From contig NZ_BBNB01000003.1 of the NCBI RefSeq assembly GCF_000759835.1, positions 186,001 to 250,000 of the forward strand: a stretch of 64,000 nucleotides of DNA, given 5' to 3'. A model generated the notes under the pieces. It ran no database searches and had not been told where the DNA came from. It saw only the letters and a program-made list of their open reading frames with translations. Below are positions 52,566 through 61,678 of this stretch, one piece after another (within the stretch, counting starts at the first letter, position 1; each line of letters starts with the position of its first letter). The translations under genes were made by a program, and so were the position numbers. The stretch is from Citrobacter sedlakii NBRC 105722 (lineage in GTDB: Bacteria > Pseudomonadota > Gammaproteobacteria > Enterobacterales > Enterobacteriaceae).

Positions 52566-53228
52566 ATGAAGAAACGTGTTTTAGTCATTGCCGCTATCGT
52601 GAGCGGCGCGCTGGCGGTATCTGGCTGCACAACCAACCCCTACACCGGTGAACGCGAAGCGGGTAAATCCGGCGTCGGCGCCGGGATTGGCTCGCTGGTT
52701 GGCGCGGGTATTGGGGCGCTGTCATCCTCGAAGAAAGATCGCGGCAAAGGCGCGCTGATAGGCGCAGCAGCCGGCGCGGCGCTGGGCGGCGGCGTGGGTT
52801 ATTACATGGACGTGCAGGAAGCGAAGCTGCGTGAAAAAATGCAGGGAACCGGCGTGAGCGTCACGCGCAGCGGCGACAACATCATTCTGAATATGCCGAA
52901 CAACGTCACCTTTGACAGTAGCAGCGCCACGCTGAAGCCAGCGGGAGCGAACACGCTAACGGGTGTCGCGATGGTACTGAAGGAATACCCGAAAACCGCC
53001 GTCAACGTCATTGGCTATACCGACAGCACTGGCGGCCACGATCTGAATATGCGTCTGTCGCAACAGCGTGCCGATAGCGTTGCCAGCTCGCTGATCGCTC
53101 AGGGCGTAGACGCTAACCGTATCCGCACCAGCGGTATGGGTCCGGCGAACCCGATCGCCAGCAACAGCACCGCGGAAGGCAAAGCCCAGAACCGCCGCGT
53201 CGAAATCACCTTAAGCCCTATTCAGTAA
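52566..53228 (+). CDS. yiaD: OmpA-family lipoprotein YiaD
   Basis: Outer-membrane lipoprotein (220 aa). Lipobox LAVSGC at residues about 16-21, then a Gly-rich region with glycine-zipper pattern (GAGIGSLVGAGIGALSS, LIGAAAGAALGGGVGYY) and a C-terminal OmpA-like peptidoglycan-binding domain (INVIGYTDSTG, LSQQRADSVASSL, NRRVEI). In E. coli yiaD in multicopy suppresses a bamD temperature-sensitive defect. The ATG at 52566 follows AAGGAATTAAG. Confidence 0.95.
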   Translation: MKKRVLVIAAIVSGALAVSGCTTNPYTGEREAGKSGVGAGIGSLVGAGIGALSSSKKDRGKGALIGAAAGAALGGGVGYYMDVQEAKLREKMQGTGVSVTRSGDNIILNMPNNVTFDSSSATLKPAGANTLTGVAMVLKEYPKTAVNVIGYTDSTGGHDLNMRLSQQRADSVASSLIAQGVDANRIRTSGMGPANPIASNSTAEGKAQNRRVEITLSPIQ

Positions 53229-53235
53229 TTCTTGT

Positions 53236-53310
53236 GCCGGATGGCGGCCTGAACGCCTTCCGGCCCGGAAAATCGATTCCCCTACCCGCCAGGCGTAGCG
53301 CCACCGGGTA
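53236..53310. repeat. Two REP elements between yiaD and the ptxS-like gene
   Basis: TGCCGGATGGCGGC...CGCCTTCCGGCC (53236-53264) and TACCCGCCAGGC...GCCACCGGGTA (53283-53310) form a BIME-like pair. This is the left boundary of the block not found in the E. coli order. Confidence 0.75.
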
Positions 53311-53353
53311 TTTTCGCGCTAAGGTATGCTCATCTAAAGTAAGGAAATCAGCG

Positions 53354-54370
53354 ATGAGCAAATCAGGGCGCCCCACCATCAGCGACGTGGCGAAAGCGGC
53401 AAAAACCGGTAAAACCAGTATTTCACGCTATCTGAACGGCGAAAAGCATCTGCTTTCAGAGGCATTGCTGGCGCGTATTGAAAAAGCCATTGCTGATCTC
53501 GACTATCGCCCAAGCCTGATGGCGCGCAGCCTGAAGCGAGGCCGCACCCGTCTCATCGGCCTGATTATCGCCGATATCACCAACCCTTACTCCGTTAACG
53601 TGCTCAGCGGTATAGAAGCCGCCTGCCGCGAGAAGGGATTTACCCCACTGGTCTGTAACACCAACAACGAAGTGGATCAGGAGTTGCACTACCTTGATCT
53701 CCTGCGCAGCTATCAGGTCGAAGGGATTGTGGTGAACGCTGTCGGTATGCGCGAGGATGGCTTAAACCGTCTGCAACAATCCGCGCTGCCAATGGTGCTG
53801 ATCGACCGGAAAATTCCTGACTTCGCCTGCGACGTGGTGGGACTGGATAACACGCAGGCCGCAACCACCGCCACTGAGCATTTGATCGAGCAAGGCTTTG
53901 AGGCGCTACTGTTTCTTAGCGAGCCGTTGGGGACCGTCAATACCCGCCGCGAACGCCTCAACGCTTTTCGCGCCACGCTGGCGCGCTACCCTGGCGTGGT
54001 CGCAGAGAACGCCGAAGTCCCGCTGGCGGAAAACGCGCAGTTAGATAACACCTTGCGTCAATTTCACCAGCAGCACCGTGGCATGCGTAAGGCGGTTATT
54101 TCGGCTAACGGCGCGCTGACGTTGCAGGTCGCCCGTTCGCTGAAGCGCATTGGCCTCAACTGGGGCAGCGACATCGGCCTGCTGGGCTTTGACGAGCTGG
54201 AATGGGCAGAGCTGGCGGGTGTTGGCATCACCACGTTAAAACAACCCACCTGGCAGATTGGCTACGCCGCGGTAGAGCAGGTAGTCCGCCGCATAGAAGG
54301 CGGCAGCGAGGCTATCCATGAGCAGGTTTTTTCCGGCGAGCTGATCGTCCGCGGTTCTACCGCCCGTTAA
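53354..54370 (+). CDS. ptxS: LacI-family repressor of the kgu operon (PtxS-like)
   Basis: Transcriptional repressor, 338 aa, with an N-terminal LacI helix-turn-helix (TISDVAKAAKTGKTSISRYLN, residues about 8-28) and a periplasmic-binding-protein-like effector domain. The start at 53354 follows AAGGAA; the frame to 53234 runs through a REP and is discounted. It is upstream of and collinear with kguEKT-ghrB, as ptxS is in Pseudomonas, where PtxS binds 2-ketogluconate. The palindrome before kguE differs from the published PtxS operator by one symmetric pair. Assignment to PtxS is by context. Confidence 0.82.
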   Translation: MSKSGRPTISDVAKAAKTGKTSISRYLNGEKHLLSEALLARIEKAIADLDYRPSLMARSLKRGRTRLIGLIIADITNPYSVNVLSGIEAACREKGFTPLVCNTNNEVDQELHYLDLLRSYQVEGIVVNAVGMREDGLNRLQQSALPMVLIDRKIPDFACDVVGLDNTQAATTATEHLIEQGFEALLFLSEPLGTVNTRRERLNAFRATLARYPGVVAENAEVPLAENAQLDNTLRQFHQQHRGMRKAVISANGALTLQVARSLKRIGLNWGSDIGLLGFDELEWAELAGVGITTLKQPTWQIGYAAVEQVVRRIEGGSEAIHEQVFSGELIVRGSTAR

Positions 54371-54418
54371 TCTCCCTTCGTGATGGCGATCATAATTTCG
54401 ACACACTACACTTTTCTT

Positions 54419-54432
54419 TGGAACCGGTTCCA
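54419..54432. promoter_or_regulatory. PtxS/LacI-type operator upstream of kguE
   Basis: TGGAACCGGTTCCA is a perfect 14-bp palindrome with the central CG typical of LacI-family operators. It lies 39 bp before the kguE start. The Pseudomonas PtxS operator is TGAAACCGGTTTCA, differing only at symmetric position 3. Repression relieved by 2-ketogluconate is expected. Confidence 0.8.
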
Positions 54433-54470
54433 TCTAGCGTAATAAAAAGCACGCAAGATCGGGGGTCCTC

Positions 54471-55220
54471 ATGCAGAGAAAAATTATGGTGGTCACCGCC
54501 GCGTATGGTTATGACACCGTACGCGATGCGGGCGGACAAATCGCGATGCTGCCGGTGATCGCCAACGCAGGCGCCGACGGCGTTGAGATACGCCGCGAGA
54601 TGTTTACCGACGCGGAACTGAACGCCCTGCCGGCGCTGGCCTCAGCCATCGAAAGCGTCGGGCTGCAGGCCTGCTACTCCGTGCCGCAACCGCTGTTCGT
54701 CACCGACGCCAGCCTCAACCCGCAGTTACCCGCGCTGCTTCAGGAAGCGCAAACGCTGCGTGCGCTGTGGCTGAAAGTTTCACTCGGCCATTTTCAGCGT
54801 ACTGATTCGTTTGACACGCTGCGCGACTGGCTCACAAGCAGCGGCATGGCGCTGGTGGTGGAAAACGACCAGACCGCCTGCGGTCGACTTGAATCAATGC
54901 GGCGCTTTAACGCCGCCTGCCAGCAGCAGGCGCTTGCGGTACAGTTGACGTTTGATATGGGCAACTGGTTGTGGGTAGGCGACTCGCCGGAAGAGGCCGC
55001 TAATGCACTGGCGTCCTCTGTTGGATACGTCCACGTTAAGGCAGCGACACGGCACCACGACAGCTACCGCGCTATCCCGCCGGATCGGGCCGACCCGCGC
55101 TGGCTGGCGCTTCTCTCAGCGCTGCCTGCACACGTACCGCGCGGTATCGAGTTTCCGCTGGAAGGGGCCGATCTGACCGCCGTCACCCGCCGCTACGTCG
55201 ACGTTTTACGCAAGGAGTAA
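54471..55220 (+). CDS. kguE: KguE-like sugar-phosphate isomerase/epimerase (TIM barrel)
   Basis: Predicted cytoplasmic xylose-isomerase-like TIM-barrel protein (249 aa). Metal-binding residues are visible in the strand ends: VVENDQTA (Glu), TFDMGN (Asp), YVHVKAA (His) and RGIEFPLEG (Glu). KguE is the first enzyme-like product of the pseudomonad kgu operon; its precise reaction is not well established. The ATG at 54471 follows GGGGG. It is only 3 bp from kguK. Confidence 0.8.
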   Translation: MQRKIMVVTAAYGYDTVRDAGGQIAMLPVIANAGADGVEIRREMFTDAELNALPALASAIESVGLQACYSVPQPLFVTDASLNPQLPALLQEAQTLRALWLKVSLGHFQRTDSFDTLRDWLTSSGMALVVENDQTACGRLESMRRFNAACQQQALAVQLTFDMGNWLWVGDSPEEAANALASSVGYVHVKAATRHHDSYRAIPPDRADPRWLALLSALPAHVPRGIEFPLEGADLTAVTRRYVDVLRKE

Positions 55221-55223
55221 CCC

Positions 55224-56162
55224 ATGAAAAATGCACTGGATGTCATCACCCTTGGCGAAGCGATGGCGATGTTTGTCGCGACAGAAACCGGGGATCTGGC
55301 GGACGTCGATCGCTTTATCAAGCGCGTTGCCGGCGCCGAACTGAATGTGGCGACCGGACTGGCCAGGCTCGGCCTGAAGGTCGGCTGGGTAAGCCGGGTA
55401 GGAAACGACAGTTTCGGGCGCTTTGTGCTCAATACCCTGCAAAAAGAGGGGATTGACGCGCAGGGCGTGACCGTTGACAACGGTTACGCTACGGGCTTTC
55501 AGCTGAAATCGAAAGTTGAAAATGGAACCGATCCCATTGTGGAGTATTTTCGTAAAGGCTCTGCGGCCAGCCGTCTTTCACTGGAAGACTTTGACGCAGA
55601 ATACTTCTCCCGCGCCCGTCATTTGCACCTGAGCGGCGTGGCGGCGGCGCTGTCCAGCAGTTCATATGAATTACTGGCGCATACCGCACGCACCTTTAAG
55701 GCTCAGGGAAAGCGTATATCTTTCGACCCAAACCTGCGCCCAACGTTGTGGAAAAGCGAAGAAGAAATGGTCGAGAAGCTCAACCGTCTCGCCTTTCAGG
55801 CCGACTGGGTGCTGCCGGGCTTGAAGGAAGGAATGATATTAACCGGCCAGCAGACGCCGGAAGGGATTGCGGATTTCTACCTGCGTCACGGCGTGAAGGC
55901 CGTGGTGCTGAAAACGGGCGCAGACGGCGCCTGGTATAAAACCCACGACGGTGAAAAAGGCAGCGTTGCGCCGGTCAAGGTGGACAACGTTGTGGACACC
56001 GTCGGCGCCGGAGATGGTTTCGCCGTCGGTGTTATCAGCGCCCTGCTGGAAGGCCGCACGCTGGCTCAGGCAGTCGCCCGCGGCAATAAAATTGGCGCGC
56101 TCGCGATTCAGGTACAGGGCGACAGCGAAGGTTTACCCACACGTGAAACGTTAGGCGAATAA
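55224..56162 (+). CDS. kguK: 2-ketogluconate kinase KguK (PfkB family)
   Basis: A PfkB-family sugar kinase of 312 aa. N-terminal GAELNVATGLARLG and C-terminal signature DTVGAGDGFAVGV, with the catalytic Asp, are present. Between kguE and kguT it is best assigned as the kinase that makes 6-phospho-2-ketogluconate. A 2-keto-3-deoxygluconate kinase role is possible since the family is close to KdgK, but a true kdgK already lies in this window. The start follows AAGGAG. Confidence 0.82.
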   Translation: MKNALDVITLGEAMAMFVATETGDLADVDRFIKRVAGAELNVATGLARLGLKVGWVSRVGNDSFGRFVLNTLQKEGIDAQGVTVDNGYATGFQLKSKVENGTDPIVEYFRKGSAASRLSLEDFDAEYFSRARHLHLSGVAAALSSSSYELLAHTARTFKAQGKRISFDPNLRPTLWKSEEEMVEKLNRLAFQADWVLPGLKEGMILTGQQTPEGIADFYLRHGVKAVVLKTGADGAWYKTHDGEKGSVAPVKVDNVVDTVGAGDGFAVGVISALLEGRTLAQAVARGNKIGALAIQVQGDSEGLPTRETLGE

Positions 56163-56229
56163 CGTCACGTCATGATAACGGCCCCCTGTACCCTACAGAC
56201 AGCGGCGGCATAAACAACAGAGGTTGACT

Positions 56230-57510
56230 ATGGCAAGCTCAACAAATGCAGCAAAACGCTGGTGGTACATCATGCCAATCGTGTTTATCACGTACAGCCT
56301 GGCGTATCTTGACCGCGCAAACTTCAGCTTCGCTTCCGCAGCGGGCATTAACGAGGATCTCGGGATTACCAAAGGGATCTCATCGCTGCTCGGCGCGCTG
56401 TTCTTCCTGGGCTATTTTTTCTTCCAGATCCCCGGCGCGGTGTACGCCGAGCGCCGCAGCGTGCGCAAGCTGATCTTCGTCTGTCTGATCTTATGGGGCG
56501 GCTGCGCGTCGTTGACCGGCGTGGTCAGCAACATTCCCGCGCTGGCCGCGATCCGCTTTATCCTTGGCGTGGTCGAAGCCGCAGTTATGCCCGCCATGCT
56601 GATTTACATCAGCAACTGGTTTACTCGTTCGGAGCGTTCCCGCGCCAACACGTTCCTGATCCTCGGCAATCCGGTGACTGTGTTGTGGATGTCGGTGGTC
56701 TCTGGTTATCTGATCCAGGCGCTCGGCTGGCGCGAGATGTTTATCATCGAAGGCGTTCCCGCCATTCTGTGGGCATTCTGCTGGTGGGCGCTGGTTCGCG
56801 ACAAACCGGCGCAGGTCGGCTGGCTGTCCGATGCGGAAAAAACAGCGCTGCAAACCCAACTCGAACAGGAGCAACAGGGCATCAAGGCCGTCCGTAACTA
56901 CGGCGAGGCGTTTCGCTCCCGTAACGTTATCCTGCTGTGCCTGCAATATTTTACCTGGAGCATCGGCGTGTACGGCTTCGTGCTGTGGCTGCCTTCCATT
57001 ATTCGCGACGGTGGCGCGAACCTCGGCATGGTCGAAGTCGGTTGGCTTTCCTCCGTGCCGTACCTGGCAGCAACGGTCGCGATGATTCTGGCCTCCTGGG
57101 CATCGGATAAATTGCAGAACCGCAAACTGTTCGTCTGGCCGCTGCTGTTGATTGCCGCTTTCGCCTTCATCGGCTCCTGGGCGGTCGGCGCGAATAATTT
57201 CTGGGCCTCGTACATCCTGCTGGTGATTGCCGGGGCGGCGATGTATGCCCCGTACGGGCCTTTCTTCGCCATCATTCCCGAAATGCTGCCGCGTAACGTC
57301 GCAGGCGGCGCGATGGCGCTCATCAACAGTATGGGCGCGCTGGGTTCGTTCTTAGGCTCATGGTTCGTCGGCTACCTGAACGGCGTCACCGGCAGCCCGT
57401 CCGCCTCGTACATTTTTATGGGGGTGGCGCTTTTCGCCTCCGTATGGCTAACTCTGATTGTCAGACCCGCGAATAATCAGCAGTTACCGACTGGCGCACG
57501 CCACGCGTAA
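56230..57510 (+). CDS. kguT: 2-ketogluconate MFS transporter KguT
   Basis: Inner-membrane anion:cation symporter-type MFS protein (426 aa), 12 predicted helices. It opens with [20 protein letters not shown], where the Tyr-Leu-Asp-Arg motif of the ACS family follows helix 1, and has [18 protein letters not shown] in helix 2. In the pseudomonad operon KguT imports 2-ketogluconate. The ATG at 56230 follows AGAGG; the frame from TTG at 56224 is less likely. The 67-bp gap to kguK has no clear terminator. Confidence 0.85.
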   Translation: MASSTNAAKRWWYIMPIVFITYSLAYLDRANFSFASAAGINEDLGITKGISSLLGALFFLGYFFFQIPGAVYAERRSVRKLIFVCLILWGGCASLTGVVSNIPALAAIRFILGVVEAAVMPAMLIYISNWFTRSERSRANTFLILGNPVTVLWMSVVSGYLIQALGWREMFIIEGVPAILWAFCWWALVRDKPAQVGWLSDAEKTALQTQLEQEQQGIKAVRNYGEAFRSRNVILLCLQYFTWSIGVYGFVLWLPSIIRDGGANLGMVEVGWLSSVPYLAATVAMILASWASDKLQNRKLFVWPLLLIAAFAFIGSWAVGANNFWASYILLVIAGAAMYAPYGPFFAIIPEMLPRNVAGGAMALINSMGALGSFLGSWFVGYLNGVTGSPSASYIFMGVALFASVWLTLIVRPANNQQLPTGARHA

Positions 57511-57532
57511 AACCACATTCATGGAGAGTCGT

Positions 57533-58507
57533 ATGAAGCCGTCCATTATTCTCTATAAAGCGTTACCCGACGATTTACTGCACCGCCTGGAAGAACATGT
57601 CACCGTTACCCAGGTGCAGAACCTGCGCCCGGAGACGGTTGAACAGTACGCCCAGGCGTTTGCTAACGCGGAAGGTCTGCTCGGCTCCAGTCAAACCGTC
57701 GACAGCGCGCTGCTGGAGAAGATGCCGAGGTTGCGTGCCGCCTCAACCATTTCCGTTGGTTACGACAATTTTGACGTGGAGGCGCTGAACGCGCGTAACG
57801 TGCTGCTGATGCACACGCCGACCGTACTGACGGAGACCGTGGCCGACACGATCATGGCGCTGGTGCTGGCGACCGCCCGCCGGGTGGTGGACGTCGCCGA
57901 ACGCGTTAAAGCGGGCCAATGGACCAAAAGTATTGGCCCTGACTGGTTTGGCACTGATGTACACCATAAAACGCTGGGGATCGTCGGTATGGGACGTATT
58001 GGTCTCGCGCTGGCGCAACGTGCGCATTTTGGCTTCAGTATGCCGGTTCTTTACAACGCCCGCCGCCGCCATCCCGAAGCGGAAGAACGTTTCAACGCGC
58101 GTTACTGCGATCTTGATACGCTAGTGCAGGAAGCAGATTTTGTCTGTCTGATCCTGCCGCTGACCGACGAAACGCATCATCTGTTTGGCGCGGAACAGTT
58201 CGCCCATATGAAGCGTTCGGCTATTTTCATTAATGCCGGGCGCGGTCCGGTGGTCGACGAAAAGGCGCTGGTGACCGCCCTGCAAAACGGTGAGATTCAG
58301 GCCGCCGGTCTGGATGTGTTTGAACAGGAGCCGCTGCCGGTTGACTCTCCATTGCTGTCAATGCACAACGTCGTGGCGGTACCGCATATCGGCTCGGCAA
58401 CGCATGAAACCCGCGACAACATGGCGGCCTGCGCGGTGGATAATTTGCTTGACGCACTGCAAGGAAAGGTCAGGAAGAACTGCGTGAATCCGCAGGTGGC
58501 GGGGTAA
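57533..58507 (+). CDS. ghrB: 2-ketoacid reductase GhrB (KguD of the kgu cluster)
   Basis: Cytoplasmic D-isomer 2-hydroxyacid dehydrogenase (324 aa). It reduces glyoxylate, hydroxypyruvate and 2-ketogluconate in E. coli (tkrA). NADPH-binding motif [14 protein letters not shown] (residues about 152-165); catalytic residues are Arg in [11 protein letters not shown], Glu in DVFEQEP and His in [11 protein letters not shown]. The ATG at 57533 follows GGAGAG. It lies 22 bp after kguT, so here it is the last gene of the 2-ketogluconate operon, matching kguD, whereas in E. coli K-12 it stands alone. Confidence 0.95.
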   Translation: MKPSIILYKALPDDLLHRLEEHVTVTQVQNLRPETVEQYAQAFANAEGLLGSSQTVDSALLEKMPRLRAASTISVGYDNFDVEALNARNVLLMHTPTVLTETVADTIMALVLATARRVVDVAERVKAGQWTKSIGPDWFGTDVHHKTLGIVGMGRIGLALAQRAHFGFSMPVLYNARRRHPEAEERFNARYCDLDTLVQEADFVCLILPLTDETHHLFGAEQFAHMKRSAIFINAGRGPVVDEKALVTALQNGEIQAAGLDVFEQEPLPVDSPLLSMHNVVAVPHIGSATHETRDNMAACAVDNLLDALQGKVRKNCVNPQVAG

Positions 58508-58512
58508 TGGAT

Positions 58513-58552
58513 ACCCCTGCCGGAGGGCGGCGTCGCCTCGTCCGGCAGGGGT
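58513..58552. repeat. REP element between ghrB and yiaF
   Basis: ACCCCTGCCGGA and TCCGGCAGGGGT form a perfect 12-bp outer stem around GGGCGGCGTCGCCTCG. It probably terminates the kgu operon and the convergent yiaF. Confidence 0.8.
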
Positions 58553-58596
58553 GTGAACTGGCCCGACTGGCCACTTCGCCCTCGGGCTTTTAACGG

Positions 58597-59307
58597 TTAC
58601 TGAACGGCATTCACCGCCGCACTCCAGGCCTGGTTAAAAGCCTGGTGCTGCGACGCCAGCGGTCCAATCAACGTATTGTACTGGCTTGCCTGCTGCGAAG
58701 TCGGGAACTGAATACCATTCGCCACGAAGCTCACCTGGGTGTCCTGCTGCGCGATAAAATCGCCCACCTGCACCAGTTGCTGGGTAAAGATTTGCGCGGC
58801 CGGGATCAGCGGCTGTAACGCCTCGGCTGGAGTAGTTACCACTTTTTTATACGCCTGATCGAACACCGGCTTCAGATCGTCGGCCTGTTTCAGCGCGCCA
58901 TGCGCCGCATCGGCCTGTAGCTTCGCGTTCTGTAGCTGTTGGCCCAACACGCCCAGCGAACCGTTTAAATCGCGCAGAGGCCCGCGTTGCGTGACATAAT
59001 CCTGCGGCACACGGATGGCGTTTACGCTATCAACGACCGGGCGCAGACCGGCGTCCATCGCCTGATTCACCTGCTGCGAATAGCCGTACAAAATCGCGTA
59101 ATCAGATACAAACGGACCGAATGTTTTTTTCTGATCGGCAGTCAGTGTCGGTAAGCGTTCACCGCTACGCATCACCGTATTCTGCAGAAAATCGATAAAC
59201 GCTTTACGCTGATCGCCTTCTTTATCAAAACACCCACTCAGGCTAACTACCATTAATAACGCCGCAAGAGGCGCAAACCAGCGAGAGCAGGACTTACCTG
59301 TCGCCAT
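58597..59307 (-). CDS. yiaF: Lipoprotein YiaF (DUF3053 family)
   Basis: A 236-aa envelope lipoprotein with signal peptide and lipobox LSLSGC (near residue 25), followed by Asp-free FDKEG. The rest is helical and conserved among Enterobacteriaceae; function is unknown. The start at 59307 follows AAAGGAGTATAAAA and matches E. coli. It is divergent from the AAHS-type transporter across 441 bp. Confidence 0.93.
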   Translation of the reverse strand: MATGKSCSRWFAPLAALLMVVSLSGCFDKEGDQRKAFIDFLQNTVMRSGERLPTLTADQKKTFGPFVSDYAILYGYSQQVNQAMDAGLRPVVDSVNAIRVPQDYVTQRGPLRDLNGSLGVLGQQLQNAKLQADAAHGALKQADDLKPVFDQAYKKVVTTPAEALQPLIPAAQIFTQQLVQVGDFIAQQDTQVSFVANGIQFPTSQQASQYNTLIGPLASQHQAFNQAWSAAVNAVQ

Positions 59308-59748
59308 TTTTATACTCCTTTCACCCAAAAATGCGCACAACGCAATACGCGTGCCTGACGCTCACAAGGATAGTCCAGGTCAGCTTCGCAGGATACCCCT
59401 TCTGCATAATCTTGTGGCGGAATTTATATCACCAGACATCCTTCCCTGACTTGTTACTTTATTGTTAATTACATCACAATTACCGCGGTCAGAAGAATGG
59501 CGCGGTACAGAAATAGCACTATGATTTATCAGCGCTTTTACTCCGTTTACCGACAATATCCGGCTAATTCGACCGATTATCGCACGTTAACCACGGCGGA
59601 ACGATTGCCCAGGCGTCACTTCAATGTTTTGATTAAATGAACGATTAACGAATAAATGTTCGATAATCGCACATTCAATTTCAACGCCTGCGGTGGAGAA
59701 TATAAAAAAGCCTCTGTCCCCCCGCCTTGCTTTTGCAGGAATAACCGC
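59308..59748. other. Divergent intergenic region yiaF / MFS transporter
   Basis: This 441-bp AT-rich region contains two near-identical 15-bp boxes, CGATTATCGCACGTT (59574-59588) and CGATAATCGCACATT (59661-59675), each with a CGATWATCG palindrome. A third inverted repeat GAAC-N15-GTTC lies at 59639-59661. These look like binding sites for an unidentified regulator. AGGA at 59737-59740 is the transporter ribosome-binding site. Confidence 0.5.
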
Positions 59749-61119
59749 ATGACAAACAGAACGACTGATATTCAAGCGTTTATTAACGAGCATCCTTTCT
59801 CGAAATACCAGTGGATGATTCTCGTGCTGTGCTTTGTGACCGTCGCGATGGACGGATTCGACACCGCCATTATTGGCTTCATTGCCTCCGATCTGGTTTC
59901 CGAATGGGGCGTGGAAAAATCCGCGCTCGGGCCAGTCATGAGCGCCGCGCTGGTCGGCCTCGCCGTCGGGGCGCTGACCGCAGGTCCGATGGCGGACCGG
60001 ATTGGCCGCAAAAAGGTGCTGATCATGTCGATCATCGTCTTCGGCGGCTTCAGCCTGCTGACCGCCTTTGCCAGTTCGCTCAATCAGTTGACCGCGCTGC
60101 GTTTTTTAACCGGGCTGGGGCTGGGGGCGGCGATGCCGAATGCCGCCACCTTAATGAGCGAATATGCCCCGGAGCGCCGCCGCGCGCTGCTGGTGAACCT
60201 GATGTTTGTCGGCTTTCCGATCGGCTCATCAATGGGTGGCTTTATCTCTGCGTGGTTAATACCACACTACGGCTGGCAGAGCGTACTGATCCTCGGCGGC
60301 GTGATGCCGCTGGCGCTGGCGGTAATACTGGTGTTTCTGCTGCCGGAATCGGCCCGTTATCTGGTGGTTAAAAACAGATCCCAACAGCAGATTGGCGCGA
60401 TTCTGCGCCGCATCGCCCCCGTCCCCGACGCCACCCATTTTGTGTTGCATGAAACCGGCCAGGTGAAAGAGAAATCGGCGCTGGGCGTGATCTTCTCACC
60501 GCGCTATGCGCTCGGAACAGTCATGCTCTGTCTGACCTACTTTATGGGTCTGCTGATTTTTTATCTGTTGACCAGTTGGCTGCCGCTGCTGATCCGCGAA
60601 ACGGGCGCGACCCTGAGCCAGGCGTCGATTATTACCGCCCTCTTCCCATTGGGCGGCGGTATTGGCGTTCTGGTGCTCGGCGCGTTAATGGATAAGTTCA
60701 ACCCGAACAAAGTGGTGGCGGTGGGCTGGCTGCTGACCGGGGTGTTCGTCTGCCTGGTCGGGTTCTCTACCAGCAGTCTGGTATTGATGGGCGTGATGGT
60801 CTTTATCGCCGGGACGATAATGAATGGTGCGCAATCGTCCATGCCCGCGCTGGCCGCCGGGTTTTATCCGACTCAGGGGCGCGCCACCGGCGTGGCATGG
60901 ATGCTGGGTCTGGGTCGCTTCGGCGGCATTCTTGGCGCGTTTAGCGGCGCGTTCCTGATGCAGGCGCAACTGGCTTTTGAAACCATTTTCACCTTCCTGG
61001 CGATCCCTGCGCTGGTTTCCGCCTTCGCCCTGATGGTGAAATATTGGGTGGGCAATCGCCAGCTTTCCACGTCGCCGGGGACGGCAAAAGACCCAGGCAA
61101 CGCCACACAAAAAGCCTGA
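59749..61119 (+). CDS. MFS transporter, aromatic acid:H+ symporter (AAHS) type
   Basis: Inner-membrane transporter of 456 aa, 12 helices. Family marks: helix 1 FVTVAMDGFDTAIIGFIA with the DGFD motif of AAHS members, the loop GPMADRIGRKKVL, and the middle loop RYLVVKNRSQQQI. Relatives carry 4-hydroxybenzoate, benzoate or 3-phenylpropionate (PcaK, BenK, MhpT). No aromatic catabolic gene is adjacent, so the substrate cannot be given. The start at 59749 follows GCAGGA; the frame to 59656 lacks a signal. It is inserted between yiaF and yiaG, where E. coli K-12 has no such gene. Confidence 0.88.
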   Translation: MTNRTTDIQAFINEHPFSKYQWMILVLCFVTVAMDGFDTAIIGFIASDLVSEWGVEKSALGPVMSAALVGLAVGALTAGPMADRIGRKKVLIMSIIVFGGFSLLTAFASSLNQLTALRFLTGLGLGAAMPNAATLMSEYAPERRRALLVNLMFVGFPIGSSMGGFISAWLIPHYGWQSVLILGGVMPLALAVILVFLLPESARYLVVKNRSQQQIGAILRRIAPVPDATHFVLHETGQVKEKSALGVIFSPRYALGTVMLCLTYFMGLLIFYLLTSWLPLLIRETGATLSQASIITALFPLGGGIGVLVLGALMDKFNPNKVVAVGWLLTGVFVCLVGFSTSSLVLMGVMVFIAGTIMNGAQSSMPALAAGFYPTQGRATGVAWMLGLGRFGGILGAFSGAFLMQAQLAFETIFTFLAIPALVSAFALMVKYWVGNRQLSTSPGTAKDPGNATQKA

Positions 61120-61123
61120 TGTT

Positions 61124-61151
61124 TTCCCGACAGGTGCGCGCCTGTCGGGAA
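61124..61151. terminator. Hairpin after the MFS transporter
   Basis: TTCCCGACAGGTGCGCGCCTGTCGGGAA is a near-perfect palindrome 4 bp past the stop. A T-run follows only 8 bases later (ATATTTTT), so it is a probable rather than a classic terminator. Confidence 0.6.
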
Positions 61152-61371
61152 GCGTCATATTTTTGCAATCTTTACAATACGTCCTTTACCGTAGCGTAAT
61201 CCGCTCATTATCAGATTCTTAGCAGGCTACAAAATAGTCCTGCGCGGCGCTGAAACGTGTCTTTTCATCCACTAAAAACTGTGACGGCCCACAAACTTTC
61301 TCTTTTACGACTATTCTTAACTGGCTTCGATGAAATTCACGATCCCGCTGTGTGATTTACAGGAGTTCTAA

Positions 61372-61662
61372 ATGGAATATAAAGATCCGATGTTTGAGCT
61401 GCTGAGCAGCCTGGAACAAATTGTTTTTAAAGATGAATTGCCGAGAACGACCCTGACGCAAAAATCCGCCTCCCTCACTGACATTGAACAGTGCAGACGG
61501 GGCAGCGGACTTAAAATTGACGATTTCGCCAGAGCGTTAGGCGTGTCTGTCGCCATGGTTCAGGAATGGGAATCGAAACGCGTGAAGCCTTCGAGTACCG
61601 AATTGAAGCTGATGCGCCTGATACAAGCTAACCCGGCGCTCAGTAAGCAGTTGATGGAATGA
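61372..61662 (+). CDS. yiaG: HTH XRE-family regulator YiaG
   Basis: A 96-aa DNA-binding protein with a C-terminal Cro/XRE helix-turn-helix (LKIDDFARALGVSVAMVQEWESKRVKPSS). It is the antitoxin-like HigA/MqsA-type class but has no toxin partner next to it. The ATG at 61372 follows AGGAG, with a strong terminator after the stop. It closely matches E. coli YiaG, whose targets are not known. Confidence 0.94.
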   Translation: MEYKDPMFELLSSLEQIVFKDELPRTTLTQKSASLTDIEQCRRGSGLKIDDFARALGVSVAMVQEWESKRVKPSSTELKLMRLIQANPALSKQLME

Positions 61663-61678
61663 CCTGTCTCTTAGGATG

